A DNA stretch of 64,000 bases, taken from positions 2,219,101 to 2,283,100 of the forward strand of contig JALMQS010000828.1 of assembly GCA_024734495.1 (NCBI GenBank), read 5' to 3'. The notes under the pieces were generated by a model, which had not been told where the DNA came from, made no database searches, and was given only the letters and a program-made list of their open reading frames with translations. This DNA is from Forficula auricularia. Lineage: Eukaryota; Arthropoda; Insecta; Dermaptera; Forficulidae. This document shows, in pieces, positions 1 to 11,211 of this stretch. The stretch's first letter is position 1; every line of letters begins with the position of its first letter. The translations under genes were made by a program, and so were the position numbers.

Positions 1-1212
1 ACCTCTGTTCTTTCCAAAATAATGGAATTGGTTATAAACCAACACGTCCTTCATCACTTAGAAAATAATAAATTAATTCACGATAGGCAATATGGATTTA
101 GACACAATCGTTCCACAGGCGACATCTTAACCTATGTCACCCACACCTGGAACAAAACTCTAGAGGCCGGAAAAGAAACCCTCGCTGTAGCCCTTGATAT
201 CACCAAAGCTTTTGACCAGGTTTGGCAGAAAAATCTTCTTGCCAAACTGCCAGCCTTTGGATTTACACGAACACTTCGCAAATGGATAGAAAGCTTTCTG
301 ACAAACCGAAGTATACAATTTGTGGTGGATGGAATATCATCTGAATCGTTCTCCACAAACGCTGGTGTTCCCCAAGACTCTGTAATCTCCTCCACACTCT
401 TCCTAATTTATATAAACGACCTTATCGATCAAACGTCAAACCCCACTCATTGTTACGCCGACGATAGCACTCTACACGGCAAACCCTCACTCCCGAATAA
501 TCGAATCAATGTTGCCTCCTCAATTACTCTCGACCTAGAAAAACTGAATAAATGAGGCTCTCAAAATTTAGTTAACTTTAATACAAACATCAATATTGTC
601 TAATTTCTAGGCGCGAAAATAAAGATTTCCCTGATATTCACTGATATACCCTGAAAATGTGTGACAGCCTATCCATGTTGGGCGTCTCTGTCGCATCTGA
701 CCTGTCTTGGAATGAACACATCTCCTCTGTGGCGAAATCTGCAGCAAGGAAGAAGGTTAATTGACGATTCTACCCTCACCGACTCCCTCGACTCGCTGGC
801 TCATCGAAGAAATGTCTCTGCCCTTTCCCTCTTCTATAGATACTATCACGGCAGGTGCTCTGATGAGATAAAATCAATAATTCCCCCCAAAGCATGTTGT
901 ACGTAGCACGCGTTTTGCAGACTCCCAACACTCTTTCGCGGTCAAATTAGAAAAGTGCCGGACCACTTCATTCGCCAATACATATATCCCCATGACTTCA
1001 AGGAACTGGAACTCTCTCCCAGCCTCCATCTTTCCCAGCACCTATAATCTTCAAACCTTCAAAACCGGAGTGCATAGACCCCTACGTCTACACCCTCTCA
1101 CTTAATCAACTTTCCCTTCTCTTCGGTAATGCAAGGGTCTTTCGAGATCCATAGGAGCTGCATCTTTACTGGTGCACCCCTTCTTGAATTCGATTGCATT
1201 AAAAAAAAATAT
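1..1212 (+). mobile_element. LINE (jockey/I group), 3' part with degraded reverse transcriptase
   Basis: An open frame at 22-555 reads as the palm of a non-LTR reverse transcriptase: a QYGFRHNRST block, the first catalytic Asp in LDITKAFDQVW, a GVPQDSVISSTLF block and the YADD box in CYADDSTLH. After a stop at 553 the C-terminal region continues in other frames: 661-906 (with SLFYRYYHGRCSDE) and about 907-1104 (with SRNWNSLPASIF, the usual tail of this group). The 3' end is a short UTR closing in an A-run at 1201-1209. Frameshifts make it dead, and its 5' part lies outside the window. Tails of the same family recur at 25,265-25,440 (-), 46,950-47,092 (+), and in longer form at 12,230-13,190 (-). 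Confidence 0.9.
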
Positions 1213-1639
1213 CATTCCTCATATCCTTTTTTAATCCCATTCGATTGAAACCATGGCTGCCCAATATAAAGTTATAAAATTCCTTAAAACATTGAGATAT
1301 ATATGTAGATACTGGAAAACACACAATAATTTGGACTGTTAATTTTTCTCTCTAAAATAAGAAATCTGAAAATCTACTGTGAAATTTTCGAAAAATAAAA
1401 GTGCTAATTTTAAATTTTGAATCTGGAACTAGATTTCAAGATTTTCGAAAAAATAATCTTCTTGTTGGTCTATTTTCGACTCCATTTTAATTAGAAATAA
1501 ATTTTCTACTTGCAAACTTTCTGATTGAATATTCTAGAACAACAATTAGATACTGACCTGAAAGAAAAATTGAATATTCTCTTTTAATTTTATTAATCTT
1601 ATTAATCTTATTATATTAAACGAGCAATTCTTATATATC

Positions 1640-1694
1640 TACTCTTATTATATATATATATATATATACTCTTATTATATATATATATATATAA
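1640..1694. repeat. (TA)n microsatellite, two blocks
   Basis: Two runs of alternating TA, at about 1651-1668 and 1679-1693, are separated by a short CTCTTATT spacer that is itself repeated. Low-complexity DNA just before the C-rich block. Confidence 0.85.
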
Positions 1695-1880
1695 TTTATA
1701 TACTAGCCCTCAGCGGGCGTCTCTCTGCAACCTACCCCTGCATTCCATTCCAGAACTCCCACCCCCGTACCCCAACCCCATTCCACCTCCGCACATACCC
1801 TGCACCCCACTACGCACCCTTCCCCCCATTCCCCCCTACACCCACCCGGGCCCCCTACACCCCACTCCAGCATCCCCTTT
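1695..1880. other. C-rich block, possible Helitron-type terminus
   Basis: A strand-biased C-rich, G-poor stretch (many CCCC runs) sits abruptly in AT-rich DNA and begins at CTAG after the TA repeat. Read on the minus strand it ends in a GCCC-GCTGA-GGGC hairpin running into CTAGT, reminiscent of Helitron 3' ends (hairpin then CTRR before T). It resembles, in mirror orientation, the G-rich block at 39,420-39,595. No 5' end was found, so the assignment is weak. Confidence 0.35.
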
Positions 1881-2274
1881 TCTTATATTTTGGCACTCTT
1901 ATAACGTTATAAGTTATAACTTATAACTGGCTCATTATATCAAAACCTCTAGGATTTTTGAAGTTTGTTGTACAAGCAATCAATTAGGAATCCGAATGTC
2001 AAATATAAATAATGATAAAATAATATCTCTTTCAATTTTTTTTTTCAGTTTCATTTAGGTAAATCGGAACCGTTTAAAAAGACATTTAGAAAATTATGAT
2101 TATCTGATTAATAAATAATATATAACAACAATTCATTTTCAACTTATTATTAATCATCTTATCAGTGACATGTTTGTCACTAGAAATAATTGCATTTCAG
2201 AACACAAATTATTTTAGAAAATCATTTTTTAGCTGTGAAAGTAGAAAATATTAAGTAAAAATTATCCTCAATAG
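1881..2274. other. AT-rich DNA upstream of Gr1
   Basis: No gene and no promoter element that I can defend. It would contain the 5' UTR and promoter of the gustatory receptor that starts at 2275. Confidence 0.4.
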
Positions 2275-2890
2275 ATGAACATGTTTGATCTATTCAAGGC
2301 ATTGAATGTATTTTTTGGAGTGTCCCAATTTTTAGGCTTATCAGCCCTGAATGTGGAAGGAACTGTATTTAATAGAGCAATTTCTTTGTCGAAGAAAAAA
2401 TCTCTCTTCAGTCTGTCCCTCTGGTTACTTCTTCCTTCGTTGAAATTCTATTTCTCCTACCCCTTAATACAAAATAATGTTCATAGCTTTGCAAACTTTC
2501 TCAACTTTCTGTCTCATTTTTTTGGCTACGTAATCATTTACGGTGCATTTTTTAAAAAATAATCAATTTAAAGAACTTCTAGAAATATTTAGTAAATTTG
2601 GCGATGATTCAATTTATTGGCAAATATTTTTCAAAAATTACGAAAACTCTCTTTTATCCAAATGATCGTCAACATTACATTAAATATTACGTTTTTAATT
2701 TATAAATGTGTTTCCTATACAATTAATTCAGATTTCGTTTTTCACTGGATGGAATATCTTAAATTTTTTGAAATGGTCTTAATGTGTTTTATTATTTTTC
2801 ATTGTGCATTTTTTTATATAATCTTCATTTTGTTCATGAAATGTCAATTGGAGAAAATAAATTATAATATGAATGGAATCCTATATGGAG
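2275..2890 (+). CDS. Gr1 exon 1 (frame-slipped)
   Basis: Starts MNMFDLFKAL and encodes the N-terminal transmembrane segments. The first frame runs to a TAA at 2560-2562. The next about 90 bases read in the +1 frame (NNQFKELLEIFSKFGDD), then the original frame resumes at about 2646 (KLSFIQMIVNITLNITFLIY). This aligns in layout with copy C at 42,846. The exon ends in ATGGAG before GTATAT, phase 1. Confidence 0.8.
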
Positions 2891-5800
2891 GTATATTTAA
2901 TTATTTTTTTAATGTAAAGTTAGTTAAGTTAGTTTAAGAATTTTAGATTATACTATATTCATAGCTGCATTTACCATTTCACACATAAGGGCAATCCTGT
3001 TTTATTAAAATAATTATTTTTATATTTAATTCAACATTATTAAAGTGAAGGTTTAGTCAAATCTCAATTATTATTTTAAATATTATTAAAAAATATTTAT
3101 GAATTTAAATATATGTGGATGAAGTAAATGAGGTTGCCAGAAGCCGGGTGATTTCTGTACTAGAGATGTCATCCAAATGGAAATTTCAGTTCGAGGTGTC
3201 GATGTAGCGTCCATCTTGAGCCAAGCAAAGAAACGCAGCTGCAATCTTTTCGTCTTTCTCTCTCAAAAATAAACAATTAAATAAATCAAAGTGGTGATAA
3301 GAATCAATTACTCTCTCTTGTAATTTTACAGCAAGAAAAGAAAAGCTTGAGTCCAGTATAAGTTATAATAGTAACTGAATATCGTTGCGACTTTGATGGT
3401 ATTTAATAATTAATTTTTAAAGCCCGACATCGGATTTGAAAAATGTTTTGTTTCAACGAATTTCATCTGTGAAGTCTTTCAAGCCATTTGAAAGAATAGA
3501 TATTAGAATGGCATTCAGTTTATTTAAAATAATATTTTTAACTGACTTTAAAAAAGGAGGAGGTTCTCAATTCGACTGTATTTTTGTGTCTATGTTACCT
3601 GATATCTTCGCCAATTGTGAACCGATATTGATGATTTTTTTGCATTGGGTTCAGTATAGTTTCCGATTGGTACCATATAAATTTAGTAGGTATTGGACCT
3701 TTTTTGTTATGTATGTTCACCCATAACTTCTTTGTTTATTAATCGATTTTATGCTTCACCGAAACGATTCTCCGTCTTAGAAGTTATTATAATAAATGAT
3801 TATATATTTTTACTTTGTTGCTTCGACTAACTCTAAACTATATTTACTTTCACATTTATATTCAATAGAATATAATGGGGAAGTATTGTGATGACCAGTC
3901 TGGGTTTTATATTGAAATTAGTCAATTTATTAAAATAAAAAATAAAATATTTTAAGACTTGTAACAAAAATTACATTTTTGCATCATTTTAGATCCTTGC
4001 TTTCCCTATCTTTAAAAATTGTTAACAATACGGGTAGGTAGGGTCAAAAAACTCTTTCTAATATGTAAGAAAATGATTTATCTAACATCTCAGATTAAGA
4101 AGAGGACAATCTTATTGAATTTTCTTATAAAATCAAATTCTGCTGATATCAGCAAAATAAACTTTTTAATTTTTGCTACAAATTGGTTCACCCTTTTATA
4201 ACGAAATTAAAGACAATTTTGTTTTAATCTCAGAAGGACTGTCATCTCAGATCACGTAGAGAACACTATTAATTATAACAACCAAAGTCTAACACAGTTT
4301 TCGAGAAAGTAAAAAAAATACTTAAATTTGCAAAGAACAAATAAATTCATCTATTTCTATTTTGAAGTTGACATTTAGATGTATAGAGGTGTTCTTAGAC
4401 CATCACAAAGTTTTCTATCTACATGCTCCGAATTTCCTCCAGCTTATACCGGATTTGGGTCCAATAAGGAAATATTATAATATCTTATCAGTGAAGATCA
4501 ATGGGTGTAGTAATATTTGTTAGCCTGAAAGGCCAAATGAATTAAATATGGCTATAATCTAATAATAGTTTGTAAGCTAATTCTAATGCAAATCTCTATG
4601 ATCATTTTTGTTTTTCAGAGAATAAAACCTTTCATTTGAGAAGATGTTGGGCTGTTCATAAAAATTCCATCATTTCACCAAATGCATTTGCCAGTAAAGT
4701 AGCAGCTACTCATATTTCACTCTGTAACGCAACAGAAAAAATTAATAATAGTTTTGGGATTATTATACTTTATATTATCACCGTTTCTTTTATCTCTATT
4801 ACAATTGGAATTTTCATCATAATATATTCGTTTAACTACGAGTTTGACTATTCTTCAAGTACGAATTTTATATATTGGATGGTTGTTTTTATTTTGAGTC
4901 TTTCATCTATGGTCCACTCTTGTTCCTTGACATTAATTGAGGTAACTTATCTAATTATATTTTATTATCACATTTACTCACAACATAGATATACAATATA
5001 TATATATACATATATATTTTATTTATTTTCAGAATGGTCGTAATGTGATTTTAATTCATGATTGTTTGCTGAAAATTAAATCTTCGGAAATTAAAGACGG
5101 GGTATTGTACTATAGTTTTTCCTTTTGATATAAGTTGCATTGACATTGACAGGAGCACAGCAGACCCCCCCCCCACCTCCAAGAAGCCCTCTAGATGATC
5201 TATATAATATAAATTGATATCGACGAAAATCCAATAAAATATATCTTTGAAAATTGTATTTAATTAGTACACCAAGTTATGAGTTAGCAATCCTCTAAGG
5301 ATTGAGTGTTATTGAGGGTCATAACATCTGCGTAACAATAGAATGGATGGAAAGGCAAATTCAAATTAATAAATATAGAGTAGAATAAGGAGCGTGGGAG
5401 AAAAGTCAATTGAGCACTGAGGAGCTTCAGGATTAATATAGAAGGAAAAAAGTACGATATTCCATCAACAACACCCTTAATAGTACAGTTTGAGAAAAAG
5501 CTTTCAAACTACTTGAAAGGCTCGAGAAGACAATTTGGCAAGATTTTCGTGCCAGTCCTGATCGAAGCCCTTTGAAATGTTTAAAGATTTCGCGAAAATT
5601 CATTTTCCTGTTTCAATCGCTTTATTCAATAAATGAGCTAGAAAATCGTCCCAGGACCGATATTTCCCAAAGTGGTTGTCTGTCGTGGATTAATTTATTT
5701 GATTATGTTGCTATGATTAATTGGGAAGTGTTTGAATATAGGTATTTAATTTAATTTTACTTTTATTTCAATATTTTTATATCAATAAAAACCTTTATTA

Positions 5801-8800
5801 TTTCTATAAAATTGTAATTAAAAAAAAAATTGTTTTCCCCCAAAAAATTTTTTAGGTACCTGACAAATAAGTTGTTTTATAACTGCACATATAATCAATT
5901 ATATTATATCGTTTATATTTTGTTTATTGGGCCTCCGATGAGCGGGCCGCCTCTTACAAAGATAAAAGACAATTATATAAATTTATTTACAAACTTTTCA
6001 CACTTTCAGCTTCAGAATAAATTAATTCAGATCCAGAGCGGGTGGCTGAGAGAGCCAGGATTAATCCTGACTCACATTTCACATTTCTTTTTTTTTATTT
6101 GTATTTACAAAAAATAATCATACGCCACCAGCTCTATATGTTCTTCTGCTGAAAGTGTAAAAATTAAGGAGAGATCCCCTCATCGCCCTATATGTCAAAT
6201 CGTTTATTGTTTTTTGGGATATACCCAGGGCGATGAGGGACTCCACCGCTTTATGCCACCACACTTCCTTCCACGAGAGTGTGATGGCTTCGACCCTGAC
6301 CGAGCCCGCCCCGACGCCAAATCGCTCCGCAATATTATCCACCAGACTGGAGTTGCCCCTATATTTTTCTAATTTGTTTCGGTGGGCAACACCCAGTCCT
6401 GCAAGCGCGGAGACGATCTGGACGTCCAAAACCCACACCACCCCCGACTCATCCTTTGCCACGATGTCTGGCTTTCTATTGCCTGCCGAGCTGGAGTACA
6501 AGTACTTCAACTCGACACGCATTCCCTTTTTGATCAAATCGTCGGCCAGACATCGTACCACAGCGTCATGTCTCTTAGCCCGTCCATCCGCGGTCCTATC
6601 ACAACATTGGATGATGTGCGCAGTTGTCTCAGTTTGTCAGCACCCAGCCCGGCACATCGGGGGCCCCTCTGGCCGTCTTCCCCTGCTGGTTCTTACGGCT
6701 GAAGGAAGGGACCCCGACCTAAGCCTACAAAATTCTATAAATATGTTGTTCTTAATAACTCCTGGGCGCAGCATCCAATTTTAAGAGCTCTTTGCTCCCG
6801 CACACATCCCCAAATCCCGGCCATCGACGCTACCGTATAGGTTCTTGCGCCAGTAAGCCGCAACACCCTCCACGCCGCCGAACTTACGCAAGACCCATTC
6901 GGCCCAAGCTAACCTCCGGATGCATGTGACCGACTCCGCGGCCGCTCTGGCCGCCGGGTAGTCGGATTGCCTCATTCTACTGAGTCGGGCATTCACCAAG
7001 AGTGGATTAAGAGCCTCTGATTAAACTTGAATAAAGGTCATCTTTGCTCTGACCATTTCGATTAACATATAACTAAATGCTCGCGTAGTTGCCCATAAAT
7101 TTAAAAGATAATTGTTTTGGCTGAAAATATTTGTCAATAAAGCATTTATAAAGAATTGAATTATAAAAGTTTATTTCAGTAGTATTGAATGAAATAAAAA
7201 TATAGAAACCATTTGCGTAGGTTTTGAAGGGAGAAAATAAATGTTTTCAAGCAGCATTAATATAATTTATAATTAAATAATTATTATTAGTTGAATAAAA
7301 GATTTCACTGTCGATGGTAACAGAATTGTTTTTATTTTAGGTTAAAAATAAAATAAAATGAGAGAGTCTTCTGTTTTTTTAAATAAAATAATTTTTAATT
7401 ATTTCTAGAAATAATTAAAAATTATTTTATTTAAAAAAACAGAAGACTCTCTCATTTTATTTTATTTTTAACCTAAATAATTATTATAGATAGGCACTTC
7501 GCTAGCGCTGAGACAACTCAGGCCTGGGCAATGTATTTGTTGAAGATTATTTTATTTCAATTTATTTTGTATAAAATTATTTTTAAATTTTAATAAAATA
7601 AATTCTGAAATGTCTCACTAATAATTTATTTTAGTTGCAGTTGATATCCCTTCAAATGATTAATAGAAATATTGAATTTACTGCTTGTGGATTTTTTTCT
7701 GTGGATTATACTCTTATTACCACCGTAAGTAAAATTACTGTTTTATTTAACCGGATACAAGTTTTTAGGCCCATACTGCTAAGCACCTTAAATTTAGGCA
7801 ACCGTAATTACAAAGCATCACATATTTTGCAACTTTTGTATCATATAAGAAATTAGAAGTTGCTAGGCCATTATTTGTATTTTTTAATGATCATTTAAAA
7901 TTTGTGAATGTTAATCATTTCTTTGAAAAATACCTCTTATTACTTTATTTATCACAAATTACCCTCCCATACAATATGCAGGGTGTTCCACAGAACTTGT
8001 TCATTAAAAGTTTTCATGGAAGGAGTTGAGAGAAAATTTTGGACTTTGACATATTTATGTTTTGGAATATGCTCTTTTTAAATAAATTATTAACAACTTT
8101 TGGACACTTTCTGCCTTTCCGCAATCGCTATCAACTTTCTTATTTTTTATAGAACTTCCCAAATATTTTTGCAAATTAATCTAATATTAAGTGTTAAAAA
8201 CTAAGATGATTTTGTATAATTCACTTGATGTCTAAAACTTATCATTTCTGAGTTATTTTAGATAGTTTGTAAAACCACCAATTTAATAATAATTGAACCA
8301 TTGTTTGTAGTATAAATTTGATCAATCAGAACTCTTAATTATACATTAGAGAATCTTACTTAATCATAAAAATTCAAATATTATATCCAGGATGACCATA
8401 ATAATTGTTTATTTCAGAAAATCAAAAAGTTAATAATACTCAATTTTTTCAAATGGAACATGGCATAAATTTTAGTATTTTTAAATTTTACATAAAAATC
8501 CAATAGGAGTTTATTAAATACTCTCTATACCCAAAATGAATAGTTTTTCAAATAAAAAATATTTTAAATTTCACTCGTCTAGATCTTAATTATTTATTAT
8601 GTATAATGGACGAGTGAAATATAAAATATTTTTTATTTGAAAAACCATTCATTCCAGGTATAAGGAGCATTTAATAAACTTCTATTGGATTTCATGTAGA
8701 ATTCAAAAATACTAAAATTTATGCCATGTTCCGTTTGAAAAAATTGAGTATTAACAACCTTTTGATTTTCAGAAATAAACAATTATTATGGTCACCCTGG

Positions 8801-9696
8801 GTACAAAATTTGAATTTTTATGATTAAATAAGATTCTTCAAAGTCTTATTAAGAGTTCTATTTAATCAAATTAATTCTACAAACAACAGTTCAATTATTA
8901 TTAAATTTCAAAGATGAAGGCTAAATTGGTAAATTTTACAAACTATCTAAAATATCTCAGAAATGATAAATTTTAGACATCAAGTGCATTATACAAAATC
9001 ATCTTAGTTTTTAACACTTAATCTAATGATTCAAAAATATTTGGGGAGTTCCACAAAAAAATAAGAAAGTTTATAGTAATTGCGGCAAAGCAGAAAGTGT
9101 CCAAAAGTTGTTAATAATTTATTTAAAATAGCATATTCGAAAACATAAATATGTCAAAGTTCAAAATTTTCTCTCAACTGCTTTCATGAAATCTTTTAAT
9201 GAACGAGTTCTGTGGAACACCCTGTATATGTTACCGGCAATGTGTAAAATTAAGGTAATGAATTCAGAAATTCTAAAGAATGTGTGGCCTTTTTAGGGAA
9301 ACTATCAAAATATGGGTCTTAATTTAATATAATCTCTACTTTCCTTGGGCTTTGTATATATGTAATAATAGGCATTATATAAAATGACAAATAATATTTA
9401 GACTAAGTATGAGAAGATATTAATGGAAATGTATTGAAAGATTAAGAAAATAAAGAAATGTAGAGTTGCCATCTCGTGACTTTACAAGACACGTTTGACG
9501 AAGTGCTCAAATGTTAAACATCCCTAATTTTTGGCCGGATTTCAACAAATATCTAATCAGCTTTTAATCAAAATATAAATATAAAATTTTAAAAATACCA
9601 ATAGTTAAATAAATTAACATATTTTTTTAATTTCAGCTGGTTGGAGCAATCACAACGTATTTAATAATATTGTTACAATTTCAATTATCATCTTAA
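2275..9696 (+). CDS. Gustatory receptor (insect Gr family), five exons, exon 1 with two frame slips
   Basis: Insect Grs are seven-transmembrane, ligand-gated cation channels of taste neurons. Exons are 2275-2890, 4619-4941, 5033-5101, 7635-7724 and 9637-9696, all with GT-AG junctions and compatible phases (1,0,0,0). The sum is 1158 nt, about 385 residues, normal for a Gr. Evidence for the family: very hydrophobic helices, the penultimate exon with FTACGFFSVDYTL, and the last exon with the hallmark TYLIILLQF (TY....QF motif). The three small 3' exons follow the conserved Gr gene structure. Exon 1 changes frame near 2556 and back near 2645, both beside A/T homopolymers; the bridging frame still reads as receptor. 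It is therefore either a young pseudogene or a functional gene with assembly errors. Confidence 0.85.
2891..4618 (+). other. Gr1 intron 1, nothing recognised
   Basis: AT-rich intron. The open stretch at 3436-3726 and the one at 4019-4201 have no family resemblance that I can see and are treated as chance. The acceptor is a T-rich tract and CAG at 4616-4618. The other Gr on this window (copy C) lacks this intron, its exon 1 running straight through. Confidence 0.6.
4619..4941 (+). CDS. Gr1 exon 2
   Basis: With one base from exon 1 it opens ENKTFHLRRCWAVHKN and contains SLCNATEKINNSFG and two transmembrane helices (about 4750-4830 and 4870-4935). It ends SLTLIE before GTAACT. It corresponds to the last third of the long first exon of copies C and D (the RELADQVSYLFSIPALL region). 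Confidence 0.85.
5033..5101 (+). CDS. Gr1 exon 3, 69 bp
   Basis: Twenty-three codons between AG at 5031-5032 and GT at 5102-5103, phase 0 at both ends: NGRNVILIHDCLLKIK and SSEIKDG. Size and phase are identical to the lone exon at 61,655-61,723 (GSRTALLIHKHLL...). Confidence 0.85.
5104..6117 (+). other. Gr1 intron 3, 5' part
   Basis: A C-run at 5165-5175; nothing else recognisable. The R2-like fragment on the opposite strand begins at 6118. Confidence 0.4.
6118..7022 (-). mobile_element. R2-like non-LTR retrotransposon, C-terminal endonuclease part
   Basis: Minus-strand frame 6118 to about 6760 reads as the C-terminus of a LINE with a restriction-like endonuclease: a CRAGC...H..QCC zinc-binding cluster, ADGRAKRHDAVVRCLADDL, then the nuclease core RKPDIVAKDESGVVWVLDVQ (PD...D-x-Q type), ending SLLNFYTFSRRTYRAGGV. 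One in-frame TGA interrupts the zinc cluster. Upstream, 6781-6999 reads MRQSDYPAARAAAES and WVLRKFGGVEGVAAYW, the region after the RT in R2-type proteins, but in another frame. 5'-truncated near 7022 and dead. A related copy is at 42,025-42,525. It is not inserted in 28S rDNA. The family is R2-like by domain logic; another RLE clade is possible. Confidence 0.8.
7287..7478. repeat. Foldback of a hammerhead-associated short element, centred on TCTAGA
   Basis: Arms of about 70 bp meet at TCTAGA (7404-7409). The right arm reads TCTAGAAATAATTAAAAATT... to AACCTAAA, and the left arm is its near-perfect complement, with a further 50 bp starting TTAGTTGAATAAAAG. Both arms match the 3' half of the insertion at 37,038-37,290, where the hammerhead-like core lies directly before this TCTAGA. 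The core itself is absent here. Confidence 0.8.
7635..7724 (+). CDS. Gr1 exon 4, 90 bp
   Basis: Thirty codons, phase 0: LQLISLQMINRNIEF then TACGFFSVDYTLITT, before GTAAGT. This is the standard penultimate Gr exon, covering the start of the last transmembrane helix. Confidence 0.9.
7979..9234. mobile_element. 1.26-kb foldback (palindromic) DNA element
   Basis: Terminal repeats are CAGGGTGTTCCACAGAAC and its complement. Almost the whole element is two roughly 600-bp arms in inverted orientation around about 8580-8612, with scattered mismatches. No ORF. The ends resemble Tc1/mariner-type termini (TA nearby on both sides). It sits in the last Gr1 intron, so the pre-mRNA could fold into a very long hairpin. 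Confidence 0.85.
9637..9696 (+). CDS. Gr1 exon 5 (last), TY...QF motif
   Basis: After a TTTCAG acceptor: LVGAITTYLIILLQFQLSS and a TAA stop at 9694-9696. The TYLIILLQF stretch is the diagnostic Gr C-terminal signature. Confidence 0.92.
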   Translation: MVGAITTYLIILLQFQLSS

Positions 9697-11087
9697 TAAA
9701 CATCTTAATTACATTACATTTCAGAGAATGAAGAAAGTTCGATATCTATCATATTTATTGAGAATATTTTATATTTTTTATTCTTTTAATAAATTCGATT
9801 TTAATTTCGTAAGCTATAATAAGCTATAATTTTAATACACAAATTGCTCATCCAGTGTAATAGTGATAAAATTATTTATTTATTTTGAAATTCTCTTTTC
9901 AAATCAATTTTTCTTATAATAATGTTGTTCGTGTGTCATGTAATACCTAAATCGAATATTTTTTTATAACGCTTATGTATTGAAAATCAAACCACCATTT
10001 TAAACATTTTTTTAATTTTTTTTAAATTATTTTTATTCTTTGTTGCTTTGATAATCTGTCTGTAAGAAAAGAGTCGAAGTAAACCTCTGGGGTCACACAA
10101 TGATTCGACTTCAAAAAATAAATTATTTTATCATTTTTAACCTAGGTATGTTTGAAATAATGTTTTCATTTGCTGAGAATATAATTATAAGTATGAATAT
10201 TAATAACAATGTTGTAATAGTATTAACTGAACTAAATGACCTTCCATAGTTTCCATAGATTATACAATGGAAAAATAATTTTACAAATAACAATTTTTTT
10301 TATAATATTTTTTGAAATTTATGTGGTGAGGGGAAAGTAGGGGTAAGAGGGGAAGTTGTTCTAAGAATTAATATTTTCGAAATATTCAATGAAATTTTTT
10401 TTTAACTATATAATATTGTTTTATTTTATATATTAATAATTTATCATCCTCTTAAAAACCCAACGATTCGTTGGATTCCCTCCTTCTTCACAGCTTACAA
10501 AAGGGTCAACCTCCCTGTGTATTAGTTTTATTTCTAATTGCAATTAAGCTAAAATTTTGTGTACAGCGATGAGTTGATGATGGCTGGCTGGTGCGAGTCA
10601 AAACGTTGGCAAAAAAAAAAAAAAAAAATTATTTAATTCTGGCCTCAAATAAAAATCGACTGACCTTTTAAACCTGAATTTAAAATTAAAAATAATATTA
10701 ATCTATCGGTTTTAGCTAAAGCAAAAAATCGGCCCCCAAGGGCTTATTTTTATATTCAATTAAAATATTTTCTTTGTAAGGCCTTCAGATTAATAATTTT
10801 AGATTTTCTATGATAGATTACTTATTGGAAAATAAGTTGAAATTTTCTAATTTATTTACGATTTTTCTTCATCTAATTTAGAAGCAATTGAAAAGTTTTT
10901 GTTTTGCCGAGAGAAGCAGAGTTGTTGAATCACAAAGAGATGTCTTTGTAATTTAGAAGCCTTTTTCAAGTGATGATAGATATAGAGAGAGTTAATTTAA
11001 TTAAATTTTAAATTAATTCCCGATATCACCATGAGTAGACTGATTCGAAAAGATGATTTTCCAAAATTTTTATAGATTTTTATAAAA
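9697..11087. other. Convergent intergenic region between Gr1 and the SDR gene
   Basis: Holds the 3' UTRs of two convergent genes. No further gene. An A-run at about 10,612-10,628 follows a TGATGATGGCTGG...AAAACGTTGG stretch that weakly recalls Penelope-type terminal repeats; not pressed further. Confidence 0.5.
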
Positions 11088-11211
11088 TCACATTTGGCAA
11101 TAATCAGGAATTTCATATTTTTTTATTGGTTCATTAAACTCGCAAATGAAGATATCGCCAGATTTTCCAACTTTTAACATGGTTATAACATTTTGAGCAA
11201 CAAAACTGGGT
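11088..11211 (-). CDS. SDR exon 6 (C-terminal)
   Basis: Reads (T)PSFVAQNVITMLKVGKSGD then IFICEFNEPIKKYEIPDYCQM and TGA at 11,090-11,088. The acceptor is an A/T-rich tract ending TAG. The length of 124 nt completes the frame left by exon 5. Confidence 0.92.

Noticed and set aside
3436..3726. 96-codon open stretch in Gr1 intron 1
   Set aside because: No receptor-like hydrophobic pattern, no splice sites in phase with exons 1 or 2, and the direct 2890-4619 junction already gives a continuous receptor.
6233..6784. Plus-strand 183-codon open stretch
   Set aside because: It is the antisense of the R2-like endonuclease region, whose minus-strand translation carries recognisable catalytic and zinc motifs.
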